Shown here: positions 49,745 through 58,424 of the stretch, piece by piece
Layout: each line of letters opens with the position of its first letter
How positions within the stretch are numbered: the stretch's first letter is position 1
Source: Paenibacillus sabinae T27
Lineage (GTDB): Bacteria > Bacillota > Bacilli > Paenibacillales > Paenibacillaceae
Direction: 5' to 3'
Assembly: GCF_000612505.1 (NCBI RefSeq)
Contig: NZ_CP004078.1
Span: 5,169,001 to 5,233,000 of the forward strand
Length of the DNA: 64,000 bases
Position numbers and translations under genes: made by a program
The notes under the pieces: generated by a model
The model's input: the letters and a program-made list of their open reading frames with translations, nothing else
Databases searched by the model: none
Told to the model about the DNA's origin: nothing

Positions 49745-51645
49745 AGAATCCCCTCCTGTTGCGCTTCTACAAGCTCGTAATAGGTGCCTTTGCGTTCAAG
49801 AAGCTCCTGATGGGTGCCCATTTCGGCAACCCTGCCCTGCTTCATAACCAGAATAAGGTCCATATCCGCCATCCAGTGCAGACGGTGCGTTGCCAGGAAG
49901 ACAAGCTTGTCCTCAAATAGCGGCAGCATCGTCTCCTTCAGCTCATACTCCGTCTCGATGTCCAGATGCGCCGTCGGTTCGTCCAGCAGCATGATCGGAC
50001 GTCTGCTCAGCAGCGCCCGCGCCAGCGCGACCCGCTGCTCCTGCCCGCCGCTTAAAGCGCGTCCGCCGCCGCCAATCATTTCGTCCAGTCCGTCAGGGAG
50101 CGAAGCGGCAAGCGGAGAGAGACCGGCTGCTGCGACCGCCCCGGCAACGGCTTCCGGAGAAGCCTCCGGATGATAGAACCGGACATTATCCGCCAATGTA
50201 CCGCTAAAAATGTACGGCCGCTGCGGAATATACGACGTCTGGCGCCGCCAGGCGTCGTCCGTCAGCGCGCTTACGTCATAATCGTTTATTTTTATATGTC
50301 CCCGGCTCGGATGCAAAAACCCGGCAAGCACATCAATCAGCGTCGACTTGCCGGCGCCGCTCTCGCCGATGATGCCGATTTTGCCGGTACTGGGGAACTG
50401 CACGGTAATTTCCTCCAGCGAGGAAGGACCTCCCTCTTCGTGCCGGACGCCGATCCCTTCAAGAGACAGCATGCTGGTGGCAGTCCAGACAAATACGGAC
50501 TCCGGTACAGCCGATGCATCCGAGCCGGAGGCTTCAGTTGTCTCCCCGCCGACGGGTGGATGCATATCCGGTTTACCTACCTCAGCCGCCAAAGCACGCA
50601 CTTTCCCCTCCTGCTGAGAGCGTTCTTCCGAACGCCCCTCCCCTCCTGCTGCCTGAGCATTCATCCGCGATGACTCCCCACGCTCCAGCACTACAGCCTT
50701 AACCGTCTCCCGGTCGATGATGCTCTTCATCGCTTCGCCGGCCTCCTTGCCGTCGAGCGTAGCATGGAAGTCGGCGCCGACGAGCCGCACTGGCAGGAAA
50801 TATTCCGGCGCGAGAATGAGGATCATCAGCCCTGTCACCAGCGTCATTTCTCCATTCACCAGTCGCACACCGAGACTGACGGCCACGGAAGCGACGGACA
50901 ACATCGTGAAGAAATCGAGCGCAAACGAGGACAGGAATGCGACCCGGAGAGTACGCATCGTTGCCGACCGGTAGCGGTCGCTAACCTCGGCAATCGCCTC
51001 GCTGTGATCCTTGCTACGTCCGAGAAACTTCAGCGTTTCCAGCCCCCGCAGCGAATCGACAAAATGATTGGACAGCGTCCGGTACGATTCCAGCTGCCGG
51101 TCCATCTGCCCCCGCGCCGTCATGCCGATCAGAATCATGAACACGATAAGAATCGGCATCGTCACGGTTAGAATAATCCCGCTTATGCGGTCCTGCGTGT
51201 ACACAAAGACAAGGAGCAGCGCAGGCGTTACCGCCATGCCGACCATCCGCGGAATAATCAGCTCCAGATAGGTGCGGAACTTGGTGACCCCCTCCAGCAC
51301 AAGCGTTACCAGGGTTCCTGTCCCTTGATCCCCGGCCATTCTCGGCCCCAGCCGAAACAGCCTGTCCATCATCTTGCGCCGCATGGCGCTGCCCGTCTTC
51401 TCCGCGAACCGGTACGAGGCGCTGCTCATCAGCAGGCCGCAGGCATGCCTCGCCAGAAACGCAAGAAGGAACAACAGCGCAGTGCCCCATTGTTCCTTCA
51501 GCGGATTCCCCGCGAACAGCGCGGAGACGACTTCGGCCAGCGATTTGGCCATCAACAAGATGGACAAGCTTTGCACCAGGGTAAGGAATCCCACCGCCAG
51601 AAAGACCGGCCTAACTCCTTTATACCCGAGCAAATTTCTATCCAT
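49741..51645 (-). CDS. cydD: CydD ABC transporter subunit
   Basis: A 634-residue fused transporter: six membrane helices to about residue 300, then ATPase with IGIIGESGAGKSTLIDVLAGFL (Walker A, ~430), LSGGQEQRVALARALLS and PIMLLDEPTAHLD. Between them lies an unusually long Ala/Glu/Ser linker (~310-390), longer than the direct join seen in many CydD proteins. With CydC it forms the heterodimer for cytochrome bd maturation. The ATG shares one base with the cydB stop (TAATG). Confidence 0.92.
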   Translation of the reverse strand: MDRNLLGYKGVRPVFLAVGFLTLVQSLSILLMAKSLAEVVSALFAGNPLKEQWGTALLFLLAFLARHACGLLMSSASYRFAEKTGSAMRRKMMDRLFRLGPRMAGDQGTGTLVTLVLEGVTKFRTYLELIIPRMVGMAVTPALLLVFVYTQDRISGIILTVTMPILIVFMILIGMTARGQMDRQLESYRTLSNHFVDSLRGLETLKFLGRSKDHSEAIAEVSDRYRSATMRTLRVAFLSSFALDFFTMLSVASVAVSLGVRLVNGEMTLVTGLMILILAPEYFLPVRLVGADFHATLDGKEAGEAMKSIIDRETVKAVVLERGESSRMNAQAAGGEGRSEERSQQEGKVRALAAEVGKPDMHPPVGGETTEASGSDASAVPESVFVWTATSMLSLEGIGVRHEEGGPSSLEEITVQFPSTGKIGIIGESGAGKSTLIDVLAGFLHPSRGHIKINDYDVSALTDDAWRRQTSYIPQRPYIFSGTLADNVRFYHPEASPEAVAGAVAAAGLSPLAASLPDGLDEMIGGGGRALSGGQEQRVALARALLSRRPIMLLDEPTAHLDIETEYELKETMLPLFEDKLVFLATHRLHWMADMDLILVMKQGRVAEMGTHQELLERKGTYYELVEAQQEGIL

Positions 51646-52664
51646 TAATATTCGAGAGTCTCCTTATCGCTAAGCCGTTTATGGAAGATAAAATAGCTCC
51701 AGATCTGATAGCCCAGCACGAACGGCAGCATGGTCAGCGCCACGATCGTCATTACTTTAAGCGAATAATGACCGGATGCGGAGTTCGTAATCGTCAGGTT
51801 GTAAGCTTCGCCGAGCGAGCTGACCATTACCCGCGGGAACAGGCCCACGAATACGGCGATAACCGAAAGGCCCAGCACCGCGCCCGTCATGCCGAATGCC
51901 CAGCCGTCGCGCTTGTTCTTGCTGAAATAACCCGCGAGCAGGAAAGCGACCAGCCCCAGCACCGCAATAGCCCACAGCAGCGCCCCGCGCACTTTGAAAA
52001 TATCCGTCTGGAAGTAAGTCATGATGACAAAAGCCAGCAGCACTACACCCGTCGGCAGCAGCAGAGCTCGCGACCGTTTGCGCGCCCGTTCCTGAAGCTC
52101 GCCGAAGGTGCGAAGCGCCGTGAACAGCAGGCCGTGGATGTTGCACAACAGGACGACCGCAACTCCCGCCAGCACGGTATAGACATTCACAATGTCCCCG
52201 AAAAAGGCCGCGTGCATCTGCATGTCGCCGTCAATCGGCAGACCTTTGATGAAGCTTGCAAACACAATGGCCAGCAGGAAAGGCGGCAGGAAGCTGCCGA
52301 TCAGGATCGACAGATCCCAGGTGGTCCGCCAGCCCCCGGATTGCGCTTTGCCTCTGTATTCAAAGGCCACCCCGCGGAGAATCAGACCGAACAGAGCGAA
52401 GACAAACGGCACATAAAACCCGCTGAACAGCGTTGCGTACCATTCAGGGAAAGCGGCGAACATCGCCCCCGCCCCGGTAATGAGCCATACCTCATTCGCG
52501 TCCCAGAAAGGACCGATGGAGTTAATCATCACCCGGCGCTGCCGTTCGTCCTTCGGGAGCAGCTGAGACTGCATTCCCACACCGAAGTCGAAGCCTTCCA
52601 GAAAGAAGAATCCGACGAAGAGAACCGCAATCAGCACAAACCAAAGTTCATTAAGTGAGAGCAT
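51645..52664 (-). CDS. cydB: Cytochrome bd ubiquinol/menaquinol oxidase subunit II
   Basis: A 339-residue membrane protein of about eight or nine helices. It begins LNELWFVLIAVLFVGFFFLEGFDFGVGMQ, the family signature around residues 4-32, and has FWDANEVWLITGAGAMFAAFPEWYATLFSGFY. It is the partner of CydA in the terminal oxidase used at low oxygen. ATG 52664, seven bases after AAGGAGGG, overlaps the end of cydA by 14 bases. Confidence 0.96.
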   Translation of the reverse strand: MLSLNELWFVLIAVLFVGFFFLEGFDFGVGMQSQLLPKDERQRRVMINSIGPFWDANEVWLITGAGAMFAAFPEWYATLFSGFYVPFVFALFGLILRGVAFEYRGKAQSGGWRTTWDLSILIGSFLPPFLLAIVFASFIKGLPIDGDMQMHAAFFGDIVNVYTVLAGVAVVLLCNIHGLLFTALRTFGELQERARKRSRALLLPTGVVLLAFVIMTYFQTDIFKVRGALLWAIAVLGLVAFLLAGYFSKNKRDGWAFGMTGAVLGLSVIAVFVGLFPRVMVSSLGEAYNLTITNSASGHYSLKVMTIVALTMLPFVLGYQIWSYFIFHKRLSDKETLEY

Positions 52665-54054
52665 GGTGTCCCTCCTTTTTGTTATAAGGGTCGGTCGAAT
52701 GCGAATCTTCGTCGATGGCGTACGGGCCTTTTTTGATTACTTTGACGAACAGATAGATCAGCACAATCAACAGAACCCCATAGATAGCGTTAAAGGTAAT
52801 GAGCGAGAACAAGACTTGTCCTGCCGTAATATTGGGCGAGACGCTCCGCTCGGTGGTCATCAGTCCGAAAACGGTCCAAGGCTGACGACCGAATTCCGTC
52901 ATGACCCAGCCCGCCGTATTGGCGATCGGAGGCAGCAGCAGTCCGGATAAGCAGATGCGCAGGAACCCGGTGTTAGGCTGATCCAGCTTCTTGCGCCACA
53001 TCAGATATACAGCCCATAGTGTTATAAAAATCATCGCCATACCGGCGGCAATCATAATCCGGAAGCTCCAGAAGGTCGTACGTACTGGCGGTATGTAATT
53101 GCCCGGACCGTATTTTTGCTCATACTCAGCCTGCAGTTCTTTCATCCCTTTGACTTCACCGGAGAATGTACTGTAGGAGAGGAAGCTAAGCGCGTACGGA
53201 ATCTTCAGCTCATGCGTGCTTACCATCTTCTCAGGGTCGATATTGGCGACTACCGTCCAAGGGGCCGGGTCACCGCTCTTGCCCCACAGGCCTTCCGAAG
53301 CGGCCATCTTCATCGGCTGGGTTTTGACTAGATATTGCGCCTGCCAGTGGCCGGCAAAGGCAACGCCAATCGAACTGATAATGCCGACGATCGCGGCGAT
53401 TTTAAAAGATTTTTGAAAGAACGAAACGTTCTGCTTTCTGAGCAGCTTAATCGCGCTGACACCGATAATCAGAAAGGCTCCGGTGGCAAAGGCGCCCAGT
53501 ACGGTATGCGGAAATTCAACCAGCACTTGACCGTTGGTGATCAGCGACAGAAAATCATTCATCTCCGCGCGGCCGTTGTTGATGGTGTACCCTACAGGAT
53601 GCTGCATGAAGGAGTTCGCCGCCAGAATCCAGAAAGCCGACAGCGTGGTGCCAATCGCAACAAACCAGATAGACAGCAGATGGATCTTCTTCGAAACCTT
53701 CTCCCAGCCGAAAATCCAGATTCCAATAAACGTTGATTCAAGGAAAAACGCGAGTAAGGCTTCAATCGCAAGCGGAGCTCCGAATACGTCCCCGACAAAG
53801 CGCGAGTAATCCGACCAGTTCATGCCGAACTGGAATTCCTGCAAAATTCCGGTCACAACCCCGATCGCAAAGTTAACCAGGAAGAGCTTGCCCCAAAATT
53901 TAGCCATTCGCTTGTACTCTTCGTTGCCGCTGCGTACGTACATCGTCTCCATAATCGCGATGATGAACGACAATCCGATCGTCACCGGCACAAAGAAAAA
54001 GTGAAAAATCGTTGTCGACGCAAACTGCATGCGCGACAGCATAAGTGTATCCAT
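52651..54054 (-). CDS. cydA: Cytochrome bd oxidase subunit I
   Basis: A 467-residue protein with nine helices and the short-Q-loop form typical of Firmicutes. The heme ligands lie in the usual places, starting with RMQFASTTIFHFFFVPVTIG (His near residue 19), and WVMTEFGRQPWTVFG is the conserved heme b595/d segment. It reduces O2 to water with quinol. It heads cydABCD. Two TGTGA-N6-TCACA sites lie 62-130 bases upstream, so redox control is likely. Confidence 0.96.
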   Translation of the reverse strand: MDTLMLSRMQFASTTIFHFFFVPVTIGLSFIIAIMETMYVRSGNEEYKRMAKFWGKLFLVNFAIGVVTGILQEFQFGMNWSDYSRFVGDVFGAPLAIEALLAFFLESTFIGIWIFGWEKVSKKIHLLSIWFVAIGTTLSAFWILAANSFMQHPVGYTINNGRAEMNDFLSLITNGQVLVEFPHTVLGAFATGAFLIIGVSAIKLLRKQNVSFFQKSFKIAAIVGIISSIGVAFAGHWQAQYLVKTQPMKMAASEGLWGKSGDPAPWTVVANIDPEKMVSTHELKIPYALSFLSYSTFSGEVKGMKELQAEYEQKYGPGNYIPPVRTTFWSFRIMIAAGMAMIFITLWAVYLMWRKKLDQPNTGFLRICLSGLLLPPIANTAGWVMTEFGRQPWTVFGLMTTERSVSPNITAGQVLFSLITFNAIYGVLLIVLIYLFVKVIKKGPYAIDEDSHSTDPYNKKEGHHALT

Positions 54055-54116
54055 GTTTTCCCTTCCTTCCCCCCGTTTGGTTGCTTTTTATTTTGTCAAA
54101 ATTTTAAGATGTGAAG

Positions 54117-54185
54117 TGTGATTTATGTCACATCTAATTCCATTTTTCCTACACAAAAATCAATAAATTTGTGACATTGATCACA
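54117..54185. promoter_or_regulatory. Two Rex/Fnr-like operators upstream of cydA
   Basis: TGTGA-TTTATG-TCACA (54117-54132) and TGTGA-CATTGA-TCACA (54170-54185). The second is embedded in a longer palindrome with arms AAATTTGTGA / TCACAAATTT. Both fit the Fnr pattern and the second also fits Rex (TTGTGA-N6-TCACAA). Confidence 0.75.
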
Positions 54186-54202
54186 AATTTTTCGACAAAA
54201 GC

Positions 54203-54228
54203 AAAAAAATAAGACGGTTATCCGTCTT
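54203..54228 (-). terminator. Terminator of the ydjO gene
   Basis: AAGACGG / CCGTCTT stem with a 4-base loop, then ATTTTTTT on minus. Confidence 0.8.
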
Positions 54229-54267
54229 AAAGCTTATCGTTTGAAAATCTCTTTCTTGCTTTCAATA

Positions 54268-54498
54268 TCAAGAAATGGAAATGTTCTTTTTCAGCGATTT
54301 CGGATCGCTGCTTGAATTAATCAATTGCGGAAGCATTCGCATTCCCTGCTCCATCGGCGCATGGCACAACGGGCAGGCAGGCGCATCCTCAAACGTAAAA
54401 TTATCTCTCATCCACCCATTGCAGTCATCATTCGTGCAGGACCACACGGCCGTATTCTCTTCCGGTACTTCTTCCAGCGGTTTCTTCCGGTAGTTCAT
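54268..54498 (-). CDS. ydjO: Cold-inducible YdjO-family protein
   Basis: A 76-residue zinc-ribbon-like protein: WSCTNDDCNGWMRDNFTFE and PACPLCHAPM give Cys pairs (CTNDDC, CPLC) for one metal site, typical of YdjO. The function is unknown; the family is induced by cold. ATG 54498 is seven bases after GGAGGG. It lies directly downstream of the cold-shock gene, each with its own terminator. Confidence 0.88.
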   Translation of the reverse strand: MNYRKKPLEEVPEENTAVWSCTNDDCNGWMRDNFTFEDAPACPLCHAPMEQGMRMLPQLINSSSDPKSLKKNISIS

Positions 54499-54542
54499 TG
54501 CCGTTCCCTCCATTCTTTAGGTGCAAGGTTGGTTTATAGTTT

Positions 54543-54581
54543 AAAAAAAGACCGTCCCAACTATTGTCAAGCGGGGACGGT
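54543..54581 (-). terminator. Terminator of the csp gene
   Basis: ACCGTCCC / GGGACGGT stem, then CTTTTTTT on minus. Confidence 0.85.
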
Positions 54582-54593
54582 ACTTGGGTTGAT

Positions 54594-54794
54594 TTACAGT
54601 TTTACAACGTTCTCAGCTTGCGGTCCGCGGTTGCCTTGAACAACGTTGAATTCAACGCGTTGGCCTTCGTCCAGCGATTTGAAGCCTTCGCCGACGATTG
54701 CGCTGAAGTGTACGAATACGTCGTTTCCGCCTTCAACTTCGATGAAGCCAAAGCCTTTCTCTGCGTTGAACCATTTAACTGTACCTGTTTGCAT
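54594..54794 (-). CDS. Cold-shock protein, CspA family
   Basis: A 66-residue protein with the RNA-binding motifs [10 protein letters not shown] (RNP-1) and VFVHFSAI (RNP-2); [16 protein letters not shown] is the standard start. It binds single-stranded RNA and acts as a chaperone at low temperature. The ATG at 54794 follows GGAGG. A ~200-base gene-free stretch upstream probably holds the long, temperature-responsive leader typical of csp genes. Confidence 0.95.
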   Translation of the reverse strand: MQTGTVKWFNAEKGFGFIEVEGGNDVFVHFSAIVGEGFKSLDEGQRVEFNVVQGNRGPQAENVVKL

Positions 54795-55082
54795 GTTGTA
54801 TGCCTCCAAAAATTGAAATTAACATGTTTCCTTTTATCTTTGAGCAAAGAAAAAATTCACACATTGAAAAAGGCTGCTCTTCCAACCTGACAACCCTTTT
54901 CAATGTGGAAATTCCAGGGTTCAAATCAAATTATGACTTTTATCATAGTACCACAACAAGACATCAAAGGCAAGCTAACAACCGGTATAAAACCCATTTT
55001 TTTCCGAAAAAGACTGGCTCCCCAATCCGGCACAGCCAGCCTTATCTCGGTTCTTTAGTATTATATCCTGCCAACTCTGAAA
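54795..55082. other. csp leader and upstream region
   Basis: About 290 bases, AT-rich. It probably contains the csp promoter and 5' leader on minus, plus the end of htrA. A short inverted repeat (AAAGGCTGC region) is not strong. Confidence 0.4.
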
Positions 55083-56345
55083 TTATTCTCCCGGTTTCTC
55101 TTCAAGCGTAATCGTAACTTCCTTCTCAACCCCGCCCCGGTAGAAGGTGATTGCGAGCGGGTCGCCCACCCGGGTCTCATTGTACAAATATTTACGCAGG
55201 CTCAACGTGGAATCGATAGTCTGGCCGTTAAATTTCGTAATAACATCATTCAGCTTGAGTCCCGCTTCCTTGGCCGGCCCGACGACATCGAGAACGACGA
55301 CGCCTTCCTTGACGCTGCTCGGCAGCTTGAGCGCCTTGCGCTGATCTTCGGCAAGCGGAACGTACGGGTTGTTCAGATCCATCGAGTATACCCCCAGGTA
55401 AGAGCGGGCGATTTTCCCTTTCAGGACCAGTTCCTCCGCGATCTTGATGACATGGTTGGCCGGAATGGCGAAACCGAGGCCTTCTACGCCGGTATCGGAA
55501 ATCTTCATCGTATTGATGCCGATTACCCGGCCGTTCAAGTCGACGAGCGCTCCGCCGCTGTTGCCTTCATTGATGGCGGCATCGGTCTGGATCACTTCCT
55601 GCTCCCAATCATAGACGCCGTCCTGGTTAAGCGATACCGGAATCGTGCGGTTGGTATAGCTCACAATGCCCGAGGTAAGCGTATCGCCAAGACCGAGCGG
55701 GTTGCCGATCGCAATCACCGTTTCCCCAAGCTGAAGCTTCGAGGAATCTCCCAGCTTCGCGATGGTGTTGATCCCCGCCGCATCGATGGAAAGGACGGCT
55801 AGATCGCTGACCTTGTCCGCCCCCACAAGCTCTGCCTTGCGGGTTTCGCCGTCTACGGTAACAATCTCAAGCTTGCCCGCTCCGGAGATGACATGGTTGT
55901 TGGTGATGATAAACGCCTTATCGTCGTTTTTCTTATAAATAACGCCCGAACCAAGCGCCGATTCGTCCAGCGTATTCTTCGCACTCTCTTCTTTATGATT
56001 AATGATGCTGACCACCGCCGGACGGACGGCAGCAGCCGCCTTGATAATCCGGTCGTAAGGATCTCCGCTGCTAGGCGTGACATTTTGAATGAAGGCGGGC
56101 TGGGCTCCTTGTTCATGGGATAATTGGCCCGTAACCAGACTGAACAGCAGGACCGCAACGACAGCGCTGAACAAGGAGCAAAGCGCGGAAATTTGCAGTG
56201 TGGACAGTCTCAGCCGTCTGCTTCGGGCCGACCAGCCGCGTGGAACAGACCGCTGCTTTGAGACCTTTTGTTCTCTCCGTCTGGAAACTTTCGTGGAATA
56301 GAAATCATCGTCAAACAGTCCCAACTTGTCATCCTCTCCCCTCAT
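55083..56345 (-). CDS. htrA: HtrA/DegP-like membrane-anchored serine protease
   Basis: A ~420-residue protein: cytoplasmic basic N-terminus, one membrane helix (residues ~50-72), trypsin-like domain with His (ITNNHVISG), Asp (KVSDLAVLS) and Ser (INEGNSGGALV), and a PDZ domain (VKEGVVVLDVVGPAKEAGLKLNDVI). It degrades or refolds misfolded exported proteins. It is the last gene of the wal cluster, as in Bacillus. Start 56345 is preferred; an in-frame GTG at 56372 is the alternative. Confidence 0.94.
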   Translation of the reverse strand: MRGEDDKLGLFDDDFYSTKVSRRREQKVSKQRSVPRGWSARSRRLRLSTLQISALCSLFSAVVAVLLFSLVTGQLSHEQGAQPAFIQNVTPSSGDPYDRIIKAAAAVRPAVVSIINHKEESAKNTLDESALGSGVIYKKNDDKAFIITNNHVISGAGKLEIVTVDGETRKAELVGADKVSDLAVLSIDAAGINTIAKLGDSSKLQLGETVIAIGNPLGLGDTLTSGIVSYTNRTIPVSLNQDGVYDWEQEVIQTDAAINEGNSGGALVDLNGRVIGINTMKISDTGVEGLGFAIPANHVIKIAEELVLKGKIARSYLGVYSMDLNNPYVPLAEDQRKALKLPSSVKEGVVVLDVVGPAKEAGLKLNDVITKFNGQTIDSTLSLRKYLYNETRVGDPLAITFYRGGVEKEVTITLEEKPGE

Positions 56346-56652
56346 TAACTCGCGCCTTAAAGCGTGGGGCACCCTGCCCTGCAGCCCAATTCCTCATGTT
56401 ATAGACTGCGTCATGCCCAGAAAGGTTTCGGCTATGCGCTCATTCACGGTAAAAAAGGCCTTTTTCCGCGCTCAAGACAGACTAAATCTCCTAACGGCGG
56501 AATACTTCGCAGCCTGTCCGACTATAATGCTAGTAATACTGACGGTTAGCCGCGCGCAATCGGACTGCTGTACTCCTCTATTGTAGCACAGCGCCTAGCG
56601 GCAGCGCGTGTTTACCAAAATAAAAACAAAAAACAGTGCAGGAGGCATGGCT

Positions 56653-56859
56653 ATGGATTCATTTTCTTCCAATATGGAGTTGGTGCAGTTCATCGGCAAG
56701 CTGGGCGATTTAAAAGACGAACACTATCATATGACGCTTGCTCTCAGCGCGGCCGTGGAACTTTTAATTGAAAAAGGGCTGATTACACGCAAGGAGCTGG
56801 AGCGCAAAATGTCCGAGCTTGACCATCTTATGATTCGCTCACCGTATCCCATGGCGTAG
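56653..56859 (+). CDS. Small uncharacterised helical protein
   Basis: A 68-residue protein opposite the wal genes, with ATG 56653 seven bases after CAGGAGG. It is helical: ELVQFIGKLGDLKDEHYHMTLALSAAVELLIEKGLITRKELERKMSEL is broken here into residues ~9-57. No family recognised. Its 3' end overlaps that of yycJ by 32 bases. The good ribosome site and clear amphipathic helices support a real gene. Confidence 0.65.
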   Translation: MDSFSSNMELVQFIGKLGDLKDEHYHMTLALSAAVELLIEKGLITRKELERKMSELDHLMIRSPYPMA

Positions 56860-57634
56860 GCTGATCGTAATACGTGTCGCAGAGCCGGAACTCGCTGTCT
56901 TTGTAAAAGCACCCTCTGTCTTCCATCGCCCCCCGAACCGACATTCGCGCAAGGTCGATCATGTTATGATCCCGGCTTAAATGGGCCAGGTAGGTCCGCT
57001 TGGTGCGTCCCGTCAGAATCTCGCTCAGAGCCGCGCCCGCCGCATCATTGGACAAATGGCCCATGTCGCCGAGGATCCGCCGTTTCGTATTCCACGGATA
57101 ACGTCCCATCCGCAGCATCTCGATATCATGATTGGCCTCAAGCACCAGTACATCGGCATCCGAAATCGCTGCCTTGACCTTATCGCTGACATAGCCGAGG
57201 TCCGTCGCCACACTGAGCTTGTCCTTGCCTTCATAGAAGTTATAGCCGACCGGCTCGGCAGCGTCGTGGGAAATGGCAAATGATTCGACCCGCAGGTCTC
57301 CAAAATCCTTGAATTGTCCCGTCTCCAGAATGATGCGGTTATGCTCTTCGATGTTCCCGATCGATTTCTCCATTGCGCTCCATGTGCCGCTGTTGGCGTA
57401 GATCGGCAGGCCATATTTGCGCGCAACCGCGCCGAGGCCCTTGATATGATCGGAATGCTCATGCGTGACGAGAATCCCGGCAATCTCCTCTCCTCTTAAC
57501 TCGCGCATGGTCAGCAGCTCCTCGACCCGCCGCGCACTCAGGCCGGCATCGATCATCAGCGTCGTCCCGCCTCCCCGTACAATGGTGGCGTTGCCGGTCG
57601 AACCGCTGGACAGCACCGTAAATGAAATCCCCAT
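56828..57634 (-). CDS. yycJ: MBL-fold hydrolase YycJ/WalJ
   Basis: A 268-residue metallo-beta-lactamase-fold protein with HEHSDHIKG (HxHxDH) near residue 57 and further His/Asp ligands; LEANHDIEML is a conserved YycJ motif. It is linked to coordination of cell division, DNA replication and wall metabolism. ATG 57634 follows AAGGAGCAGGAG. It belongs to the wal operon, downstream of yycI. Confidence 0.93.
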   Translation of the reverse strand: MGISFTVLSSGSTGNATIVRGGGTTLMIDAGLSARRVEELLTMRELRGEEIAGILVTHEHSDHIKGLGAVARKYGLPIYANSGTWSAMEKSIGNIEEHNRIILETGQFKDFGDLRVESFAISHDAAEPVGYNFYEGKDKLSVATDLGYVSDKVKAAISDADVLVLEANHDIEMLRMGRYPWNTKRRILGDMGHLSNDAAGAALSEILTGRTKRTYLAHLSRDHNMIDLARMSVRGAMEDRGCFYKDSEFRLCDTYYDQPTPWDTVSES

Positions 57635-57666
57635 AGCTCCTGCTCCTTTTGTCATAATCCGATTTC

Positions 57667-58401
57667 TCACTCTGATGTCTTGGGACTGATAATATCGGCG
57701 CTGATGCCGTTGACGTAATACGATTTGCCGTCCTCAAGCATGAACCGCCACATCGGAGCCGCCACCTGGCTCTCGGAATTGAACAATTCCCCGTAATAGC
57801 CGAGTTCAATTTCCTTCACCGCCGCGCCCTGCGGGAAAAACTTCTCGATCAGGCTCCCCAGCGCCTTAGAAGCCGGGAGCACCTTCTGCGCTTCGCCCTT
57901 TCCGCCTTCCCCCAGATCGATTTGCGGCCGGCGGTAGGCGACGATTTTCTGATTGTCGTAGATAAGCTCCAGTCTGACGCTGAACAGCGGCCATTTGCCG
58001 TCGACCAGCGGATGCAGCACGAACCTGCCGACCTCGCTTTCCAAAGGATCGAACCGGTAGCTGCCGATGTCCGGAATTTGAGACTTCAGCTCTCCGCTCA
58101 GCTCGGTGAAAGAGAAGATCAGCTTGCTGTCGACAGGCCTGTCCAGCTTGACGGCTCCGCCGCCTTCCACGGCCGAATAACGGTAGGTCAAGTCGGGGAG
58201 CTCAGGCGTAGCCGCCGGAATGGGGCACAGAATGCGAATATCCTTCTGCTCCATGATCTGCTGGGTCGAATCGGAGAGAGAGGTGAAGTCAAGATTGGCG
58301 CTGACCTGCTCCCGCAGGTCAACCCAGAGCTGGTAGCACAGCAGCAAATTCAGCAGCAGAAATGAATAGATCAGCACATTTTTCGCTCTTCCCCAGTCCA
58401 T
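57667..58401 (-). CDS. yycI: WalRK regulator YycI
   Basis: A 244-residue protein with a single N-terminal membrane helix (NVLIYSFLLLNLLLCYQLW) and an external beta-rich domain, then YYVNGISADIISPK. YycI and YycH form a complex that controls WalK activity in the membrane. The order walK-yycH-yycI-yycJ is conserved in Firmicutes. It lies 23 bases after yycH. Confidence 0.93.
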   Translation of the reverse strand: MDWGRAKNVLIYSFLLLNLLLCYQLWVDLREQVSANLDFTSLSDSTQQIMEQKDIRILCPIPAATPELPDLTYRYSAVEGGGAVKLDRPVDSKLIFSFTELSGELKSQIPDIGSYRFDPLESEVGRFVLHPLVDGKWPLFSVRLELIYDNQKIVAYRRPQIDLGEGGKGEAQKVLPASKALGSLIEKFFPQGAAVKEIELGYYGELFNSESQVAAPMWRFMLEDGKSYYVNGISADIISPKTSE

Positions 58402-58424
58402 CTCTCTCCTCCTCTTCTCCTTGA

